A stretch of DNA of 64,000 bases. It comes from Demequina sp. NBRC 110055. GTDB lineage: Bacteria > Actinomycetota > Actinomycetes > Actinomycetales > Demequinaceae. A model generated the notes under the pieces. That model was not told the origin of the DNA, searched no databases, and saw only the letters and a program-made list of their open reading frames with translations. The stretch is from positions 1 through 64,000 of the forward strand of contig NZ_BBRL01000005.1 of the NCBI RefSeq assembly GCF_002090135.1. The letters are read 5' to 3'. Shown one piece after another: positions 17,408-25,760 of this stretch (positions are counted from its first letter, which is position 1; each line of letters starts with the position of its first letter). The position numbers were made by a program, and so were the translations under genes.

Positions 17408-17478
17408 TATCGACTACCGTCATCCCTGATGCACGGCTTTGTTGTGAGCCTGCGCCGTGTCGAGAGAGGACCACTCCG

Positions 17479-17952
17479 ATGACCGATTCCACGCCTGCCG
17501 CGCCCGCTACCACCGCATCGGCATCACCGTCGGTGCTCGAGCGCGTGCGCCGGATGCCGATGGCACCGGCCGCCGTCGTGCTCGGCCTCGCCCTGGTGTT
17601 AGGTGTGCTGCTGTCCTTCCTCGTGCCGGACGATCCGGACGCCCTTGCCTTGCTCGTGCTGGGTGCCGCCGTCGCGGCCGCGACGGGGTTCACCGCGCGG
17701 ACGCTGTCGCGAACCGCCGACGCGTGGAGCCTCGCGACGTCCGCGGTCGCCGCGATTTTCGGCGTTCACGTGATGGCCGCCACCGGCATCGTCGGAGGGG
17801 AGAACGAGGCGCTCAGCATGATCGGCGCCGCGGCGCCGTCGTTCAACGAGGCCCTGCTCGCCGCGCTCGCCACGCCCCCTGTCAGCGCCGGCACGTTGCT
17901 TGCCGGCGCCGTGGCCGCCCTGATCGTCGGGTGGGGACGGCCGCGCGGCTGA
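17479..17952 (+). CDS. Small membrane protein of unknown function
   Basis: A 157-residue protein I do not recognise. An Ala/Thr/Ser-rich N-terminus is followed by about four hydrophobic segments: AAVVLGLALVLGVLLSFLV, a second at ALALLVLGAAVAAATGF, a third around TSAVAAIFGVHVMAATG and a last near the C-terminus. GAGAGAGGA stands eight bases before the ATG. It is divergent from the galactokinase gene and ends before an inverted-repeat terminator shared with mrp. Confidence 0.7.
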   Translation: MTDSTPAAPATTASASPSVLERVRRMPMAPAAVVLGLALVLGVLLSFLVPDDPDALALLVLGAAVAAATGFTARTLSRTADAWSLATSAVAAIFGVHVMAATGIVGGENEALSMIGAAAPSFNEALLAALATPPVSAGTLLAGAVAALIVGWGRPRG

Positions 17953-17971
17953 CGCCGAGCGTGAGGCTCGC

Positions 17972-18008
17972 GGCCGCATCGGCCTCACGTCACGGGGCCG
18001 ATGCGGCC
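17972..18008. terminator. Inverted repeat built from the GGCCGATGC core, between convergent genes
   Basis: A perfect 13-bp stem (GGCCGCATCGGCC with GGCCGATGCGGCC, 11-base loop) lies between the small membrane protein gene and mrp. Each arm contains the core word that recurs across the window. Position suggests a bidirectional terminator. Confidence 0.65.
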
Positions 18009-18011
18009 CGC

Positions 18012-19139
18012 TTAGCGCTTGACGGGAGTGACGCCCAGCGACCGGCCCGCGAGGCCGCGCTGGCGGCTTGACAGCGACCGCGCGACGGCGGTGAGGGCCT
18101 CGGCTGCGGGCGAGTCGGGGTCGGAGATCACGACGGGAGTGCCCGCATCGCCGGCTTCGCGCGCCGTGATGTCGAGCGGGACCTGACCCAGGACGGGCAC
18201 CGAAGTGCCCAGCGTCTTGCTGAGCCGGTCCGCGACCACCTGGCCGCCGCCCTCGCCAAAGACGTGCAGGCGCGAGCCGTCTGCCTGCTCAAGCCAGGCC
18301 ATGTTCTCGACCACGCCCACGACGTTCTGCGAGGTCTGGGTGGCGATCGATCCGGCACGCTCCGCGACGCCCGCGGCCGCCGACTGCGGGGTCGTGACGA
18401 CCACGAGTTCGGCGTGGGGCAGCAGCTGAGCTACCGAGATGGCGATGTCGCCGGTGCCGGGCGGAAGGTCGAGGAGCAGCACGTCGAGGTCGCCCCAGTA
18501 CACGTCGGCCAAGAACTGCTCGATGGCGCGGTGCAGCATGGGCCCGCGCCACACCACGGGCTGCCCCGCGGGCACGAACATGCCGATCGAGACGGCCTTC
18601 ACCTCGTGGGCGATGGGGGGCAGCAGCATGTCGTCGAGGCGCGTGGGCTGGCCGGTCACTCCGAGCATGCCGGGGATGGAGAAGCCGAAGATGTCCGCGT
18701 CGAGCACGCCGACCTTGAGGCCGTCCTTCGCCATCGCGGCGGCGAGGTTCGCGGTGACCGTGGACTTGCCGACGCCGCCCTTACCGGAGGCGATGGCGTA
18801 GACGCGCGTCATGTTGCCCGGCTGGGTGAACTGGATGACCGGCTCGGGCTTGCCGCCGCGGAGCTTGGAGCGCAGTTCGAGGCGCTGCTCCTCGCTCATG
18901 ACACCCAGCTCGATCTTGACGTTGGTGACGCCCGCGACCTTCGCGGCGGCGTCTGTGACGTCGCCCGTGATGCGCTCCTTCATGGGGCATCCCTGGGTGG
19001 TGAGGTCGATCCCCACGGTGGCCACTCCGGCGTCGTCGACATCGATCGAGCGGACCATGCCGATCTCGGTGATGGGACGGCGGATTTCGGGATCGATGAC
19101 CTTGCTAAGGGCGTCGCGGACGAGCTCGACGGTAGGCAT
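18012..19139 (-). CDS. mrp: Mrp/ApbC-type Fe-S cluster carrier ATPase
   Basis: A 375-residue P-loop ATPase thought to bind and pass on iron-sulfur clusters. The N-terminal DUF59/MIP18 domain (about 1-95) includes IDPEIRRPITE and TTQGCPMK. The ATPase part has the deviant Walker A KGGVGKST, a DADIFGFSIP switch and DLPPGTGD. The CxxC near the C-terminus of E. coli ApbC is absent (VVENMAWLEQADGSR), as I recall for other actinobacterial Mrp. The ATG at 19139 is chosen over 19148 because TACGAT lies exactly 7 bases upstream, giving a leaderless message. The next genes inland are DUF1003 and MgtE_N/CBS, as in other actinobacteria. Confidence 0.92.
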   Translation of the reverse strand: MPTVELVRDALSKVIDPEIRRPITEIGMVRSIDVDDAGVATVGIDLTTQGCPMKERITGDVTDAAAKVAGVTNVKIELGVMSEEQRLELRSKLRGGKPEPVIQFTQPGNMTRVYAIASGKGGVGKSTVTANLAAAMAKDGLKVGVLDADIFGFSIPGMLGVTGQPTRLDDMLLPPIAHEVKAVSIGMFVPAGQPVVWRGPMLHRAIEQFLADVYWGDLDVLLLDLPPGTGDIAISVAQLLPHAELVVVTTPQSAAAGVAERAGSIATQTSQNVVGVVENMAWLEQADGSRLHVFGEGGGQVVADRLSKTLGTSVPVLGQVPLDITAREAGDAGTPVVISDPDSPAAEALTAVARSLSSRQRGLAGRSLGVTPVKR

Positions 19140-19146
19140 GACATCC

Positions 19147-19152
19147 ATCGTA
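19147..19152 (-). promoter_or_regulatory. Leaderless-type -10 element of mrp
   Basis: Minus-strand TACGAT, 7 bases before the ATG at 19139. The alternative ATG at 19148 overlaps this hexamer. Confidence 0.5.
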
Positions 19153-19210
19153 GGCGCTCGTCGCGGGCCGCCTCGACGGCCGGGAACGTCCGGCTTTGTC
19201 ACGTTCGCTG

Positions 19211-19226
19211 TGTGAGATGCCTCACA
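19211..19226. promoter_or_regulatory. CRP/GlxR-type palindrome between mrp and 19325
   Basis: TGTGAGATGCCTCACA fits TGTGA-N6-TCACA, the binding consensus of CRP-family regulators, with symmetry extending one base on each side. It lies about 70 bases upstream of mrp and 100 upstream of the divergent gene. Which gene it controls is not clear. Confidence 0.55.
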
Positions 19227-19324
19227 CGGCGCGGCGTCGCACTTGCCTCGAGGAGGGGGCCGGTGCCAGGTTGAACGAGCATCGCGAGGGGGCGCTCGGC
19301 CCCCGCTGAGGAACTGGGGGCGTG

Positions 19325-19924
19325 ATGGGTGGGTTCGACCGCGTGCGAGTGCGCTCCGCGACGTCCCCCGAGGCGTACCACCCCGCACCCGACGCGCAGC
19401 CGTCCGGCGCCCCTGAGTGGATGGCGACCCTCCCGCCGCCGCCCCTTGGTCCGTCCACCAATCCCACGCCCGTGGTCGTTCGCGGACGGTGGCTTCGATC
19501 CGTGATGTCCGCGGTCGGATTCGGTGTCATGGGTGCGGTGCTTTACGCCTCGTTGTACATCCTCGTGGGCGCGGAGGTGCAGGCCGCGGCCGTGGTGATC
19601 GGCGTCATGGTGGGGTCGGGCCTACGTTTGGGCGGGCGACAGCCCGGCGCCGCGACGGGAACGGTGGCCGTCGCGATCGCGCTTCTTTCGCTCGCAGTGG
19701 GCGTGGCAGTTGGACAGGCGAGCCTCGACTCGATCGCCTTACCGGCGCCGCTGACGGGGACCCTCGGCGATGTGTTCCGGTCGCCGGGGCCCGCGCTCGC
19801 GCGCTACTTCTCCGCGCCTGTCATAGCGAGCCTGGCGGTAGGACTGACGGCGGCGGGAGCCCTGCTCGCGACCCTGACGTTCAGGCCGCGACGCTCGTCA
19901 GGCCAGTTCGACCACAGCTCCTAG
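19325..19924 (+). CDS. Membrane protein of unknown function
   Basis: A protein of about 199 residues that I do not recognise. A Pro-rich cytoplasmic N-terminus (about 1-55) is followed by four predicted membrane segments: VMSAVGFGVMGAVLYASLYI, AAAVVIGVMVGSGLRL, TVAVAIALLSLAVGVAVG and APVIASLAVGLTAAGALLA. A GTG at 19322 directly precedes the ATG. GGGGG lies a few bases upstream. It is divergent from mrp, across a CRP-type palindrome, and converges on the DUF1003 gene. Confidence 0.72.
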   Translation: MGGFDRVRVRSATSPEAYHPAPDAQPSGAPEWMATLPPPPLGPSTNPTPVVVRGRWLRSVMSAVGFGVMGAVLYASLYILVGAEVQAAAVVIGVMVGSGLRLGGRQPGAATGTVAVAIALLSLAVGVAVGQASLDSIALPAPLTGTLGDVFRSPGPALARYFSAPVIASLAVGLTAAGALLATLTFRPRRSSGQFDHSS

Positions 19925-19932
19925 CGCCGGCG

Positions 19933-20442
19933 TCACCGCGAGGCGTCGCGCTCGTCGTCCTCTCGCTGCAACTCCTCGAGGAGCGCACGCAGCTCGGAGC
20001 GCACAAAGTCGCGCGTCGCGGTCTCGTTGACGGCGTGACGCAGGGCCGCGACCTCTCGCGCGAGGTACTCGGTGTCCGCGAGCGACCGTTCGGCGCGCTG
20101 GCGGTCCTGCTCGGCGGCCACGCGGTCGCGGTCGTCCTGACGGTTCTGCGCCAACAGGATGAGGGGGGCGGCGTAGGACGCCTGGAGTGACAGCATCAGG
20201 GTCAGCGCGGTGAAGCCGTTGGCCGCCGAGTCAAAACGCACAGACTCGGGCGCCCACGTATTCCACACGAGCCACACGATGCAGAACACCGTGAGGTAGA
20301 TGAGAAACCGCGTGGTGCCGAGAAAGCGTGCGATGCCCTCGGTGGCGGCTCCCATCCGGTCGGGATCCGAGCGGCGCGACTTGCGCGGGAAGAACCCGAA
20401 CCGGCGCTTGTCCGCCTGGGGACGGTCGAGGCGCTCGCTCAT
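19933..20442 (-). CDS. DUF1003 family membrane protein
   Basis: A 169-residue protein with two membrane segments (RFLIYLTVFCIVWLVWNTW and the following LTLMLSLQASYAAPLILL). The block QASYAAPLILLAQNRQDDRDR is the DUF1003 signature; the family function is unknown. The C-terminal third is highly charged and probably helical. Its GTG/ATG region overlaps the end of the MgtE_N/CBS gene by four bases, so the two are translationally coupled. Confidence 0.88.
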   Translation of the reverse strand: MSERLDRPQADKRRFGFFPRKSRRSDPDRMGAATEGIARFLGTTRFLIYLTVFCIVWLVWNTWAPESVRFDSAANGFTALTLMLSLQASYAAPLILLAQNRQDDRDRVAAEQDRQRAERSLADTEYLAREVAALRHAVNETATRDFVRSELRALLEELQREDDERDASR

Positions 20443-21710
20443 GAGGCGACCTCCTCATCGTCGTCCATGTGCTCGCGCCAGTCGCTGGGTAGCAGGTGGT
20501 CCAGCACGTCGTCGATCGAGACGGCTCCGCGCAGGCGGTGCGCGTCGTCGACGACGGGAAGCGCGAGGATGTCGTACGCGGCCATGCGGCGCGAGACCTC
20601 CTGCAGCGAGTCATCGGGGTCGAGCGACTCGATCGCGGGGTCCACGTAGGAGCCCACGGGCTCGTGCGGGGGCTCACGCAGGAGGCGCTGCAGGTGGACG
20701 AGCCCGATGTAGCGACCGGTGGGCACATCCAGCGGCGGGCGGACCACAAACACCATCGACGCAAGCGCGGGTGGCAGCTTCTCCTTGCGCACCATCGCGA
20801 GGCACGTTGCGACCGAGGTCTCCGGGCTGACGATGACGGGCTCGGTGGTCATGAGGCCACCCGCCGTGTCGTCCTCGTAGTGCAGCAGCTGACGCACCTG
20901 GTCGGCGTCGTCGGGCTCCATGAGCTCGAGCAGGGCCTGTGCCTGATCGTCGGGCATATCGCCCAGCAGGTCGGCCGCGTCGTCCGGGTCCATGGCCTCG
21001 AGGACGTCCGCGGCACGCTCGGAGCGCAGGGTGCCCAGCAGCGCGATCTGGTCCTCCTCCGGCAGCTCCTCGAGAACGTCGGCGAGTCGCTCGTCATCCA
21101 GCGCGGCCGCAATCTCGGCCGAGCGCGACGGCGACATCTCCATGAGGGCGGCGGCAAGGTCGGCGGGCTTGTGGTCCGCAAAGGACTGGATGACCAGCTG
21201 CGCCCCCTGGAGCTCGTCGCGCTTCCACACGCCCGTGACCTCGTCAAGGCCCACCACGACGGCCTCGCCGCGGCGAGAGAAGCCCAGGACCCCCTTGCGC
21301 CGCTCGGCCTTGCGCACGTACAGGCGCGTCACCTGCCACGTGCCGTCGCGCATCGGCTCGATCGCGAGGTCTTCGATGAAGGCGGGCTCTCGTCCCGTCT
21401 TGATCGTGACGGAGCGCTCAAGGAGTTCGGCGATGGCAAGCGTCTCGGAGGTGCGTGCCTTGAAGCGGCGCAGGTTCAGCACTCCCGTGCAGATGATCTG
21501 GCCGGGCGCGATCGACGTGACGCGGGTGAGCGGCAGGAACACCCGGCGACGGCCTGGGACCTCGACGACGAGGCCCACGGCGACGGGCGCGTTGCCACGG
21601 CGCATCAGCAGCACCACGTCGCGGGCGCGGCCCACCGCATCGCCGATAGGGTCGAAGACGGTGGTGCCCGCCAGACGAGCGACGTAGACCCTCTCCGCAG
21701 GCAGACTCAT
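20439..21710 (-). CDS. Soluble MgtE N-terminal and CBS domain protein
   Basis: A 423-residue protein. An N-terminal PRC-barrel-like region (about 1-180) precedes the MgtE_N superhelix (about 185-280, with repeated LEELPEEDQIALLGTL- and DAADLLGDMPDDQAQALL-like helices). Two CBS domains (about 285-420) follow. In MgtE these parts sense Mg2+ and gate a membrane channel, but this protein ends without any transmembrane domain. It is therefore a stand-alone sensor-like protein rather than a transporter. It overlaps the DUF1003 gene by four bases. The start ATG has TAGGCT six bases upstream. Confidence 0.88.
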   Translation of the reverse strand: MSLPAERVYVARLAGTTVFDPIGDAVGRARDVVLLMRRGNAPVAVGLVVEVPGRRRVFLPLTRVTSIAPGQIICTGVLNLRRFKARTSETLAIAELLERSVTIKTGREPAFIEDLAIEPMRDGTWQVTRLYVRKAERRKGVLGFSRRGEAVVVGLDEVTGVWKRDELQGAQLVIQSFADHKPADLAAALMEMSPSRSAEIAAALDDERLADVLEELPEEDQIALLGTLRSERAADVLEAMDPDDAADLLGDMPDDQAQALLELMEPDDADQVRQLLHYEDDTAGGLMTTEPVIVSPETSVATCLAMVRKEKLPPALASMVFVVRPPLDVPTGRYIGLVHLQRLLREPPHEPVGSYVDPAIESLDPDDSLQEVSRRMAAYDILALPVVDDAHRLRGAVSIDDVLDHLLPSDWREHMDDDEEVAS

Positions 21711-21716
21711 GGCCTC

Positions 21717-21722
21717 AGCCTA
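21717..21722 (-). promoter_or_regulatory. Leaderless-type -10 element of the MgtE_N/CBS gene
   Basis: Minus-strand TAGGCT, 6 bases before the ATG. Its first three bases are the TAG stop codon of the upstream decarboxylase gene. Confidence 0.45.
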
Positions 21723-23132
21723 AAGCCTGGTGCGCTCCCAGCAGCCGAGGATCGCTGCGACCGCCGCGGCAACATCATCCGAGGTCGTTGCGGCATCGGA
21801 CACCGACAGTCGCATGGCGCGGCGCCCGCGCCACACGGTGGGGCTAGCCCACGTGGTGCCCTCGGCCTGCACGGCGTCGATCACCGCAGCGGTCGTGGCG
21901 TCGTCTCCGAAGGCCACGAGGACCTGGTTGAGAACGACGGGCGCGAGGATCTCCGCGCCGCCGGTGGCTAGCGCATCGGCCATCCGCCGTGCGAGCGCAC
22001 AGGAGTGCTCCACCAGCTCGGCAAGCCCGGACCGCCCGTGCGAGGCGAGCATGGCCCACGCCTCGACGCCGCGCGCCCGCTGCGAGATTTGGATGCCCCG
22101 ATTGCGCGGCGCGCTCGGGTCGGGCGGCAGGTACGCCGCGTCCGAAGTCATGGCGCGACCGAGTGCCTCCCCGTCGCGCACGATGACGATGCCGCTGTCG
22201 TAGGGGAGGTTCAGCCACTTGTGTCCGTCCGTCGCCCACGAGTCGGCGAGCGCGACGCCGGCGACCTGGTCGCGCAGCGTCGGCGCGGCCGCCGCCCACA
22301 GCCCAAAGGCGCCGTCCACGTGAACCCAGCCGCCACGCTCGCGGATGCCGGGGATGATCGCGGCGAAGGGGTCGGAGGCGCCCGTGTTGACGTTGCCGGC
22401 CTGGAGGAGGACCAGCGTGAGGTGGTCGGTGTCGGTGGGGAACGCGGAGGCGTCGATCGCGCCGACGCCGTCGGTCGGGACGCGCTCGATATGGGCCTCG
22501 CCGATGCCTGCCAGTCGCAGCGCCTTGAGCGCCGAGATGTGGACCTCTTCGCCCACGATCACCCTCAGTCGCGGCGCCCCCGCGAGGCCGTCGCGCGCCA
22601 CGTCCCAGCCCGCGCGCGCCAGCAGGGCGTCGCGCGCCGCGATGATGCCCGTGAGGTTGGCGATGGTCGCGCCGCCGTTGAAGGACGCCACCGCGTCGCG
22701 CGGTAGGCCTAGCGCCTCGACGATCCACGCACATGCCACTGCGTCGAGCGTCTCCGCCACGGGCGACGCCCCGCCGGGGTTCTGATCCCACGCCCCGGCG
22801 AGGATCGCGGCCGCACCCGCGGCCGGATCGGTGCCTCCGGTCACGAAGCCGAAGTGGCGCCCGTGCGTCACGACGGTCGTCGCGGGCGACCCGAATGCGT
22901 CCAGTTCTGCGAGCACCTCGCGTGCCGGGCGGGGCGCGTCGGGAAGGGGGCGACGGAAGGCGCTCAGGCCGGCCACCGCATCGGCCGTCGGGGCGACGGG
23001 GCGGTGGGCGGCCCCGGCAACGTATGCGCCGGCGCGCCGCGCGGCCTCGGTGATGAGACCGATGCGCTCGCGGGTGCGCGCCAATGACGTGGGGTTGGTG
23101 TGGACCCGTTCGAGCGGAGTGAGGGCGTTCAT
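21720..23132 (-). CDS. PLP-dependent group II decarboxylase-like enzyme
   Basis: A 470-residue fold-type I PLP enzyme of the aromatic-amino-acid/glutamate decarboxylase family. Visible blocks are GFVTGGTDPAAG, DQNPGGASPVAETL, the cofactor segment HVDGAFGLWA and DGHKWLNLPYDSG with the PLP lysine. The substrate cannot be assigned; such proteins are often annotated aspartate or tyrosine decarboxylase. The ATG at 23132 has AAAGG upstream; longer starts would run into the operator. It is divergent from a MocR-type regulator across a set of TGGCACTG repeats, so it is very likely that regulator's target. Confidence 0.85.
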   Translation of the reverse strand: MNALTPLERVHTNPTSLARTRERIGLITEAARRAGAYVAGAAHRPVAPTADAVAGLSAFRRPLPDAPRPAREVLAELDAFGSPATTVVTHGRHFGFVTGGTDPAAGAAAILAGAWDQNPGGASPVAETLDAVACAWIVEALGLPRDAVASFNGGATIANLTGIIAARDALLARAGWDVARDGLAGAPRLRVIVGEEVHISALKALRLAGIGEAHIERVPTDGVGAIDASAFPTDTDHLTLVLLQAGNVNTGASDPFAAIIPGIRERGGWVHVDGAFGLWAAAAPTLRDQVAGVALADSWATDGHKWLNLPYDSGIVIVRDGEALGRAMTSDAAYLPPDPSAPRNRGIQISQRARGVEAWAMLASHGRSGLAELVEHSCALARRMADALATGGAEILAPVVLNQVLVAFGDDATTAAVIDAVQAEGTTWASPTVWRGRRAMRLSVSDAATTSDDVAAAVAAILGCWERTRL

Positions 23133-23151
23133 GCGGTAAGCCTTTCGCGAC

Positions 23152-23194
23152 TGGCACTGCCAATCCAGTGCCACTTGATGCTTCGCTGGCACTG
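23152..23194. promoter_or_regulatory. MocR-type operator repeats
   Basis: TGGCACTG at 23152, its inverted copy CAGTGCCA at 23166 and a third, direct copy at 23187 lie between the divergent decarboxylase and MocR genes. Mixed direct and inverted repeats are the usual site architecture of MocR regulators such as PdxR. Confidence 0.7.
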
Positions 23195-23228
23195 GTCAGA
23201 GGGGTCCAGTTCGCGGTGGAATGGCCCC

Positions 23229-24629
23229 ATGCGCACCACCGCCGACCAACTTCGCGACGTCCTCGACCACTGGCAGTCGGGCACCGGGCCCCTCTACCAG
23301 CAGTTGGCCGACGCTATCGTGTCGCTCGCCGAGGCCGGCTCGCTCGAGCACGGCACACGCCTGCCCTCGGAGCGCGCGCTCGCGACCAGCCTGCACCTGT
23401 CGCGCAACACCGTGACGGCCGCCTACCAGCGCCTTCGCGACGAGGAGTGGCTCGACGTGCGCCCCGGCGCGGTACCGCGGCTCGGCTCGCGCGCCCGCGG
23501 CCTGGACGGCATGAGTCACCAAGACCGCTTCGCGAAAATCCTTCCCGGCGCACAGGTGCCACTCGTCGGGCTGTCCTCGGCGTGCCCCGGCCCGGCCCCC
23601 GTGGTCGCGAGCGCGTTTGCCGACCCGGCGTCGCTGCTCGAAGCTACGCCCACGCTCGGCACGGGATACGCGGCGCTCGGCGACCCCGACCTCGTGGGTG
23701 CCATCGTCGACCGCCTGCGCCTGCAGGGCATCCCGGCCCGCCCCGACGAGGTCGTCGTGACGTCCGGCGGGCAGCAGGCGCTCTGGCTCGCCGTGACGGG
23801 ACTGGCGAGCGCGGGCGGCACGGTGGCCATGGAATCGGTGACATACCCCGGGGTCTTCGACGCCGTCGCGTCGGCGGGCTCGCGTCCCCTCGCGCTGCCC
23901 ATGGGGCCGGACGGGCTCGACGTGGCCACCGCGGTGAAGCTGCTCCGCGCCGCGCGCCCCGCGGCCGCCTACGTCACCACGTTCCACAACCCCACCGGTA
24001 CCGCGCTGTCGGAGCCCGACGCACTGCACCTCGCCGAGGTCGCCGCCGCCGTCGGCACGACCCTCATTGACGACCGCATCACCGGCGAATTGGCGCTCAC
24101 GGGACCGCCGGCTCTACCGTTCGCCACCCTGGGCACGGGGGCCTCGGTGGTGACCATCGGGGGCCTGTCGAAGATCTTCTGGGGAGGCATGCGCATCGGC
24201 TGGCTGCACACCAACCCCACGCTCGCGGCGCAGCTACGTCAGCGCAAGGCGGCGATGGACCTGGGCAGCCCCGCCTTCATGCAGCGCCTCGCGCGGGTGT
24301 TCCTCGAGGACCACTACGAGGAGACGCTTCGCTGGCGGATCGCCTCGATGCGCGAGTCGCTCGCCGCGACCGTAGAGGCGCTCGGTGAATTCGCGCCCGA
24401 GTGGGAGTACCGCATGCCCGATGGTGGTCCCTGCCTCTGGGTGAAGGTGCCCGGAGCCCACGCGGACCGCTTCGCGGCCAGGGCGGCCGATGCCGGCGTG
24501 CCCGTCGCCCCCGGCTCCGCTTTCGAGGTGGTGCCCGGCGGGGGAGCGGCGCGGTTCCGCCTGCCGTTCTACCTCAGCCCCGAGGAGATGCGGCTGGGCG
24601 TGAAGACGCTCGCCGAGCACGCGGTCTAG
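23229..24629 (+). CDS. MocR family transcriptional regulator (GntR domain fused to aminotransferase-like domain)
   Basis: A 466-residue regulator. A GntR winged helix (about 15-85, with LPSERALATSLHLSRNTV) is joined to a fold-type I aminotransferase-like domain that binds PLP (DDRITGEL, and GGLSKIFWGG with the lysine). MocR proteins sense PLP or its adducts and control vitamin B6 or amine metabolism. The divergent neighbour is a PLP enzyme and the shared spacer holds TGGCACTG repeats. The ATG at 23229 is preceded by GGTGGA. A large inverted repeat with the same core word follows the gene. Confidence 0.9.
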   Translation: MRTTADQLRDVLDHWQSGTGPLYQQLADAIVSLAEAGSLEHGTRLPSERALATSLHLSRNTVTAAYQRLRDEEWLDVRPGAVPRLGSRARGLDGMSHQDRFAKILPGAQVPLVGLSSACPGPAPVVASAFADPASLLEATPTLGTGYAALGDPDLVGAIVDRLRLQGIPARPDEVVVTSGGQQALWLAVTGLASAGGTVAMESVTYPGVFDAVASAGSRPLALPMGPDGLDVATAVKLLRAARPAAAYVTTFHNPTGTALSEPDALHLAEVAAAVGTTLIDDRITGELALTGPPALPFATLGTGASVVTIGGLSKIFWGGMRIGWLHTNPTLAAQLRQRKAAMDLGSPAFMQRLARVFLEDHYEETLRWRIASMRESLAATVEALGEFAPEWEYRMPDGGPCLWVKVPGAHADRFAARAADAGVPVAPGSAFEVVPGGGAARFRLPFYLSPEEMRLGVKTLAEHAV

Positions 24630-24657
24630 CGGGCCGACGCGCGGGGGCGCTCCCTGC

Positions 24658-24707
24658 GAGCCATCCAGTGCTCGCTTCCGCGCGCGACAGCGGGCACTGG
24701 ATGGCTC
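24658..24707. terminator. 14-bp inverted repeat carrying the operator core, between convergent genes
   Basis: GAGCCATCCAGTGC and its perfect complement flank a 22-base loop between the MocR and LLM genes. It may be a bidirectional terminator. The 9-mer ATCCAGTGC also occurs in the MocR operator, so a second role as a regulator site is possible. Confidence 0.5.
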
Positions 24708-24728
24708 CTGAGGTGCACACCGAACTGG

Positions 24729-25709
24729 TCAGCCGGCCGCGGTGAGCTCCACCGACGCCACGCGCGCGGCCGGGGTGAGCGCGCCGTGCGCGGTGATGAT
24801 CTCGTCGGCGCCCGTCTGCGACGCCAGCTCGTCAAGCCACGCGCGCACCTCGGCGCCCGTGCCCACGGCTGTCACTCGCATCATGTCCGCGAGCTGGGCT
24901 CCCTGAGGCGAGGCGAGGAACGCGTCGATCTCGCCGTCCGAGTACTCCGGCGTCGAGGGCCCGCGCTTCATCATCATGCGCACGCGCGAGCGCCGCGCAG
25001 CCGCGAACTGCTCCTCGGCCTCCCCGGTGGAGGCCGCCGCGAAGGCGTTGGCGGCCACCATCAGATAGGGCGAGTCGAGCTGCGCCGACGGCTGGAAGCC
25101 CTCCCGGTAGACGGCGATCGCCTGCTCCAGCGCTGCGGGCGCGAAGTGAGAGGCGAAGGCGTAGGGCAGGCCCAGTTGCGCCGCCAGCTGCGCCCCGAAG
25201 AGCGACGATCCCAGGATGTACAGCGGCACGTGGGTGCCCTTGCCCGGCACGGCCTCGACGCCGTGGACCCGGGTGTCGTCGCCGAGATACGCCTGCAGCT
25301 CGAGAACGTCCTGGGGGAACGCGTCCGACGACGACGGCTCCCGGCGCAGCGCCACGAAGACGGCGCGGTCGCCGCCGGGCGCGCGCCCCAGCCCCAGGTC
25401 GATGCGCCCGGGGTGCAGCGACGCCAGCGTGCCGAACTGCTCGGCAATGGTCAGCGGCGAGTGATTGGGCAGCATGACGCCGCCCGCGCCCAGGCGGATG
25501 GACTCCGTATGCGCCGCGACGTGCGCGATCAGCACCGACGTCGCCGAGGACGCGATGCGAGCCATGTTGTGATGTTCGGCGTACCAGACTCGTGCGTAGC
25601 CGGAGCGCTCGGCCGCGCGGGCCAGATCCACGCTGTGGCTGAGTGCCTGAGTGGGCGTCTCGTCGGGTCCGATGGGGGCAAGGTCAAGAACAGAGAGTCG
25701 AACGGTCAC
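24729..25709 (-). CDS. LLM class flavin-dependent oxidoreductase
   Basis: A 326-residue luciferase-like monooxygenase family protein of the YhbW-like subgroup, expected to bind FMN or F420. Family features are [11 protein letters not shown] near residue 40, [21 protein letters not shown] and [12 protein letters not shown]. The substrate is unknown. The start is GTG, with TACGTT eight bases upstream. It converges on the MocR gene. Confidence 0.87.
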   Translation of the reverse strand: MTVRLSVLDLAPIGPDETPTQALSHSVDLARAAERSGYARVWYAEHHNMARIASSATSVLIAHVAAHTESIRLGAGGVMLPNHSPLTIAEQFGTLASLHPGRIDLGLGRAPGGDRAVFVALRREPSSSDAFPQDVLELQAYLGDDTRVHGVEAVPGKGTHVPLYILGSSLFGAQLAAQLGLPYAFASHFAPAALEQAIAVYREGFQPSAQLDSPYLMVAANAFAAASTGEAEEQFAAARRSRVRMMMKRGPSTPEYSDGEIDAFLASPQGAQLADMMRVTAVGTGAEVRAWLDELASQTGADEIITAHGALTPAARVASVELTAAG

Positions 25710-25717
25710 GATTTCCC

Positions 25718-25723
25718 AACGTA
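25718..25723 (-). promoter_or_regulatory. Leaderless-type -10 element of the LLM gene
   Basis: Minus-strand TACGTT, 8 bases before the GTG start. Confidence 0.35.
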
Positions 25724-25760
25724 CCGGCGGGGGCGTTCATGCCCGGACACGGTCCTCGAT

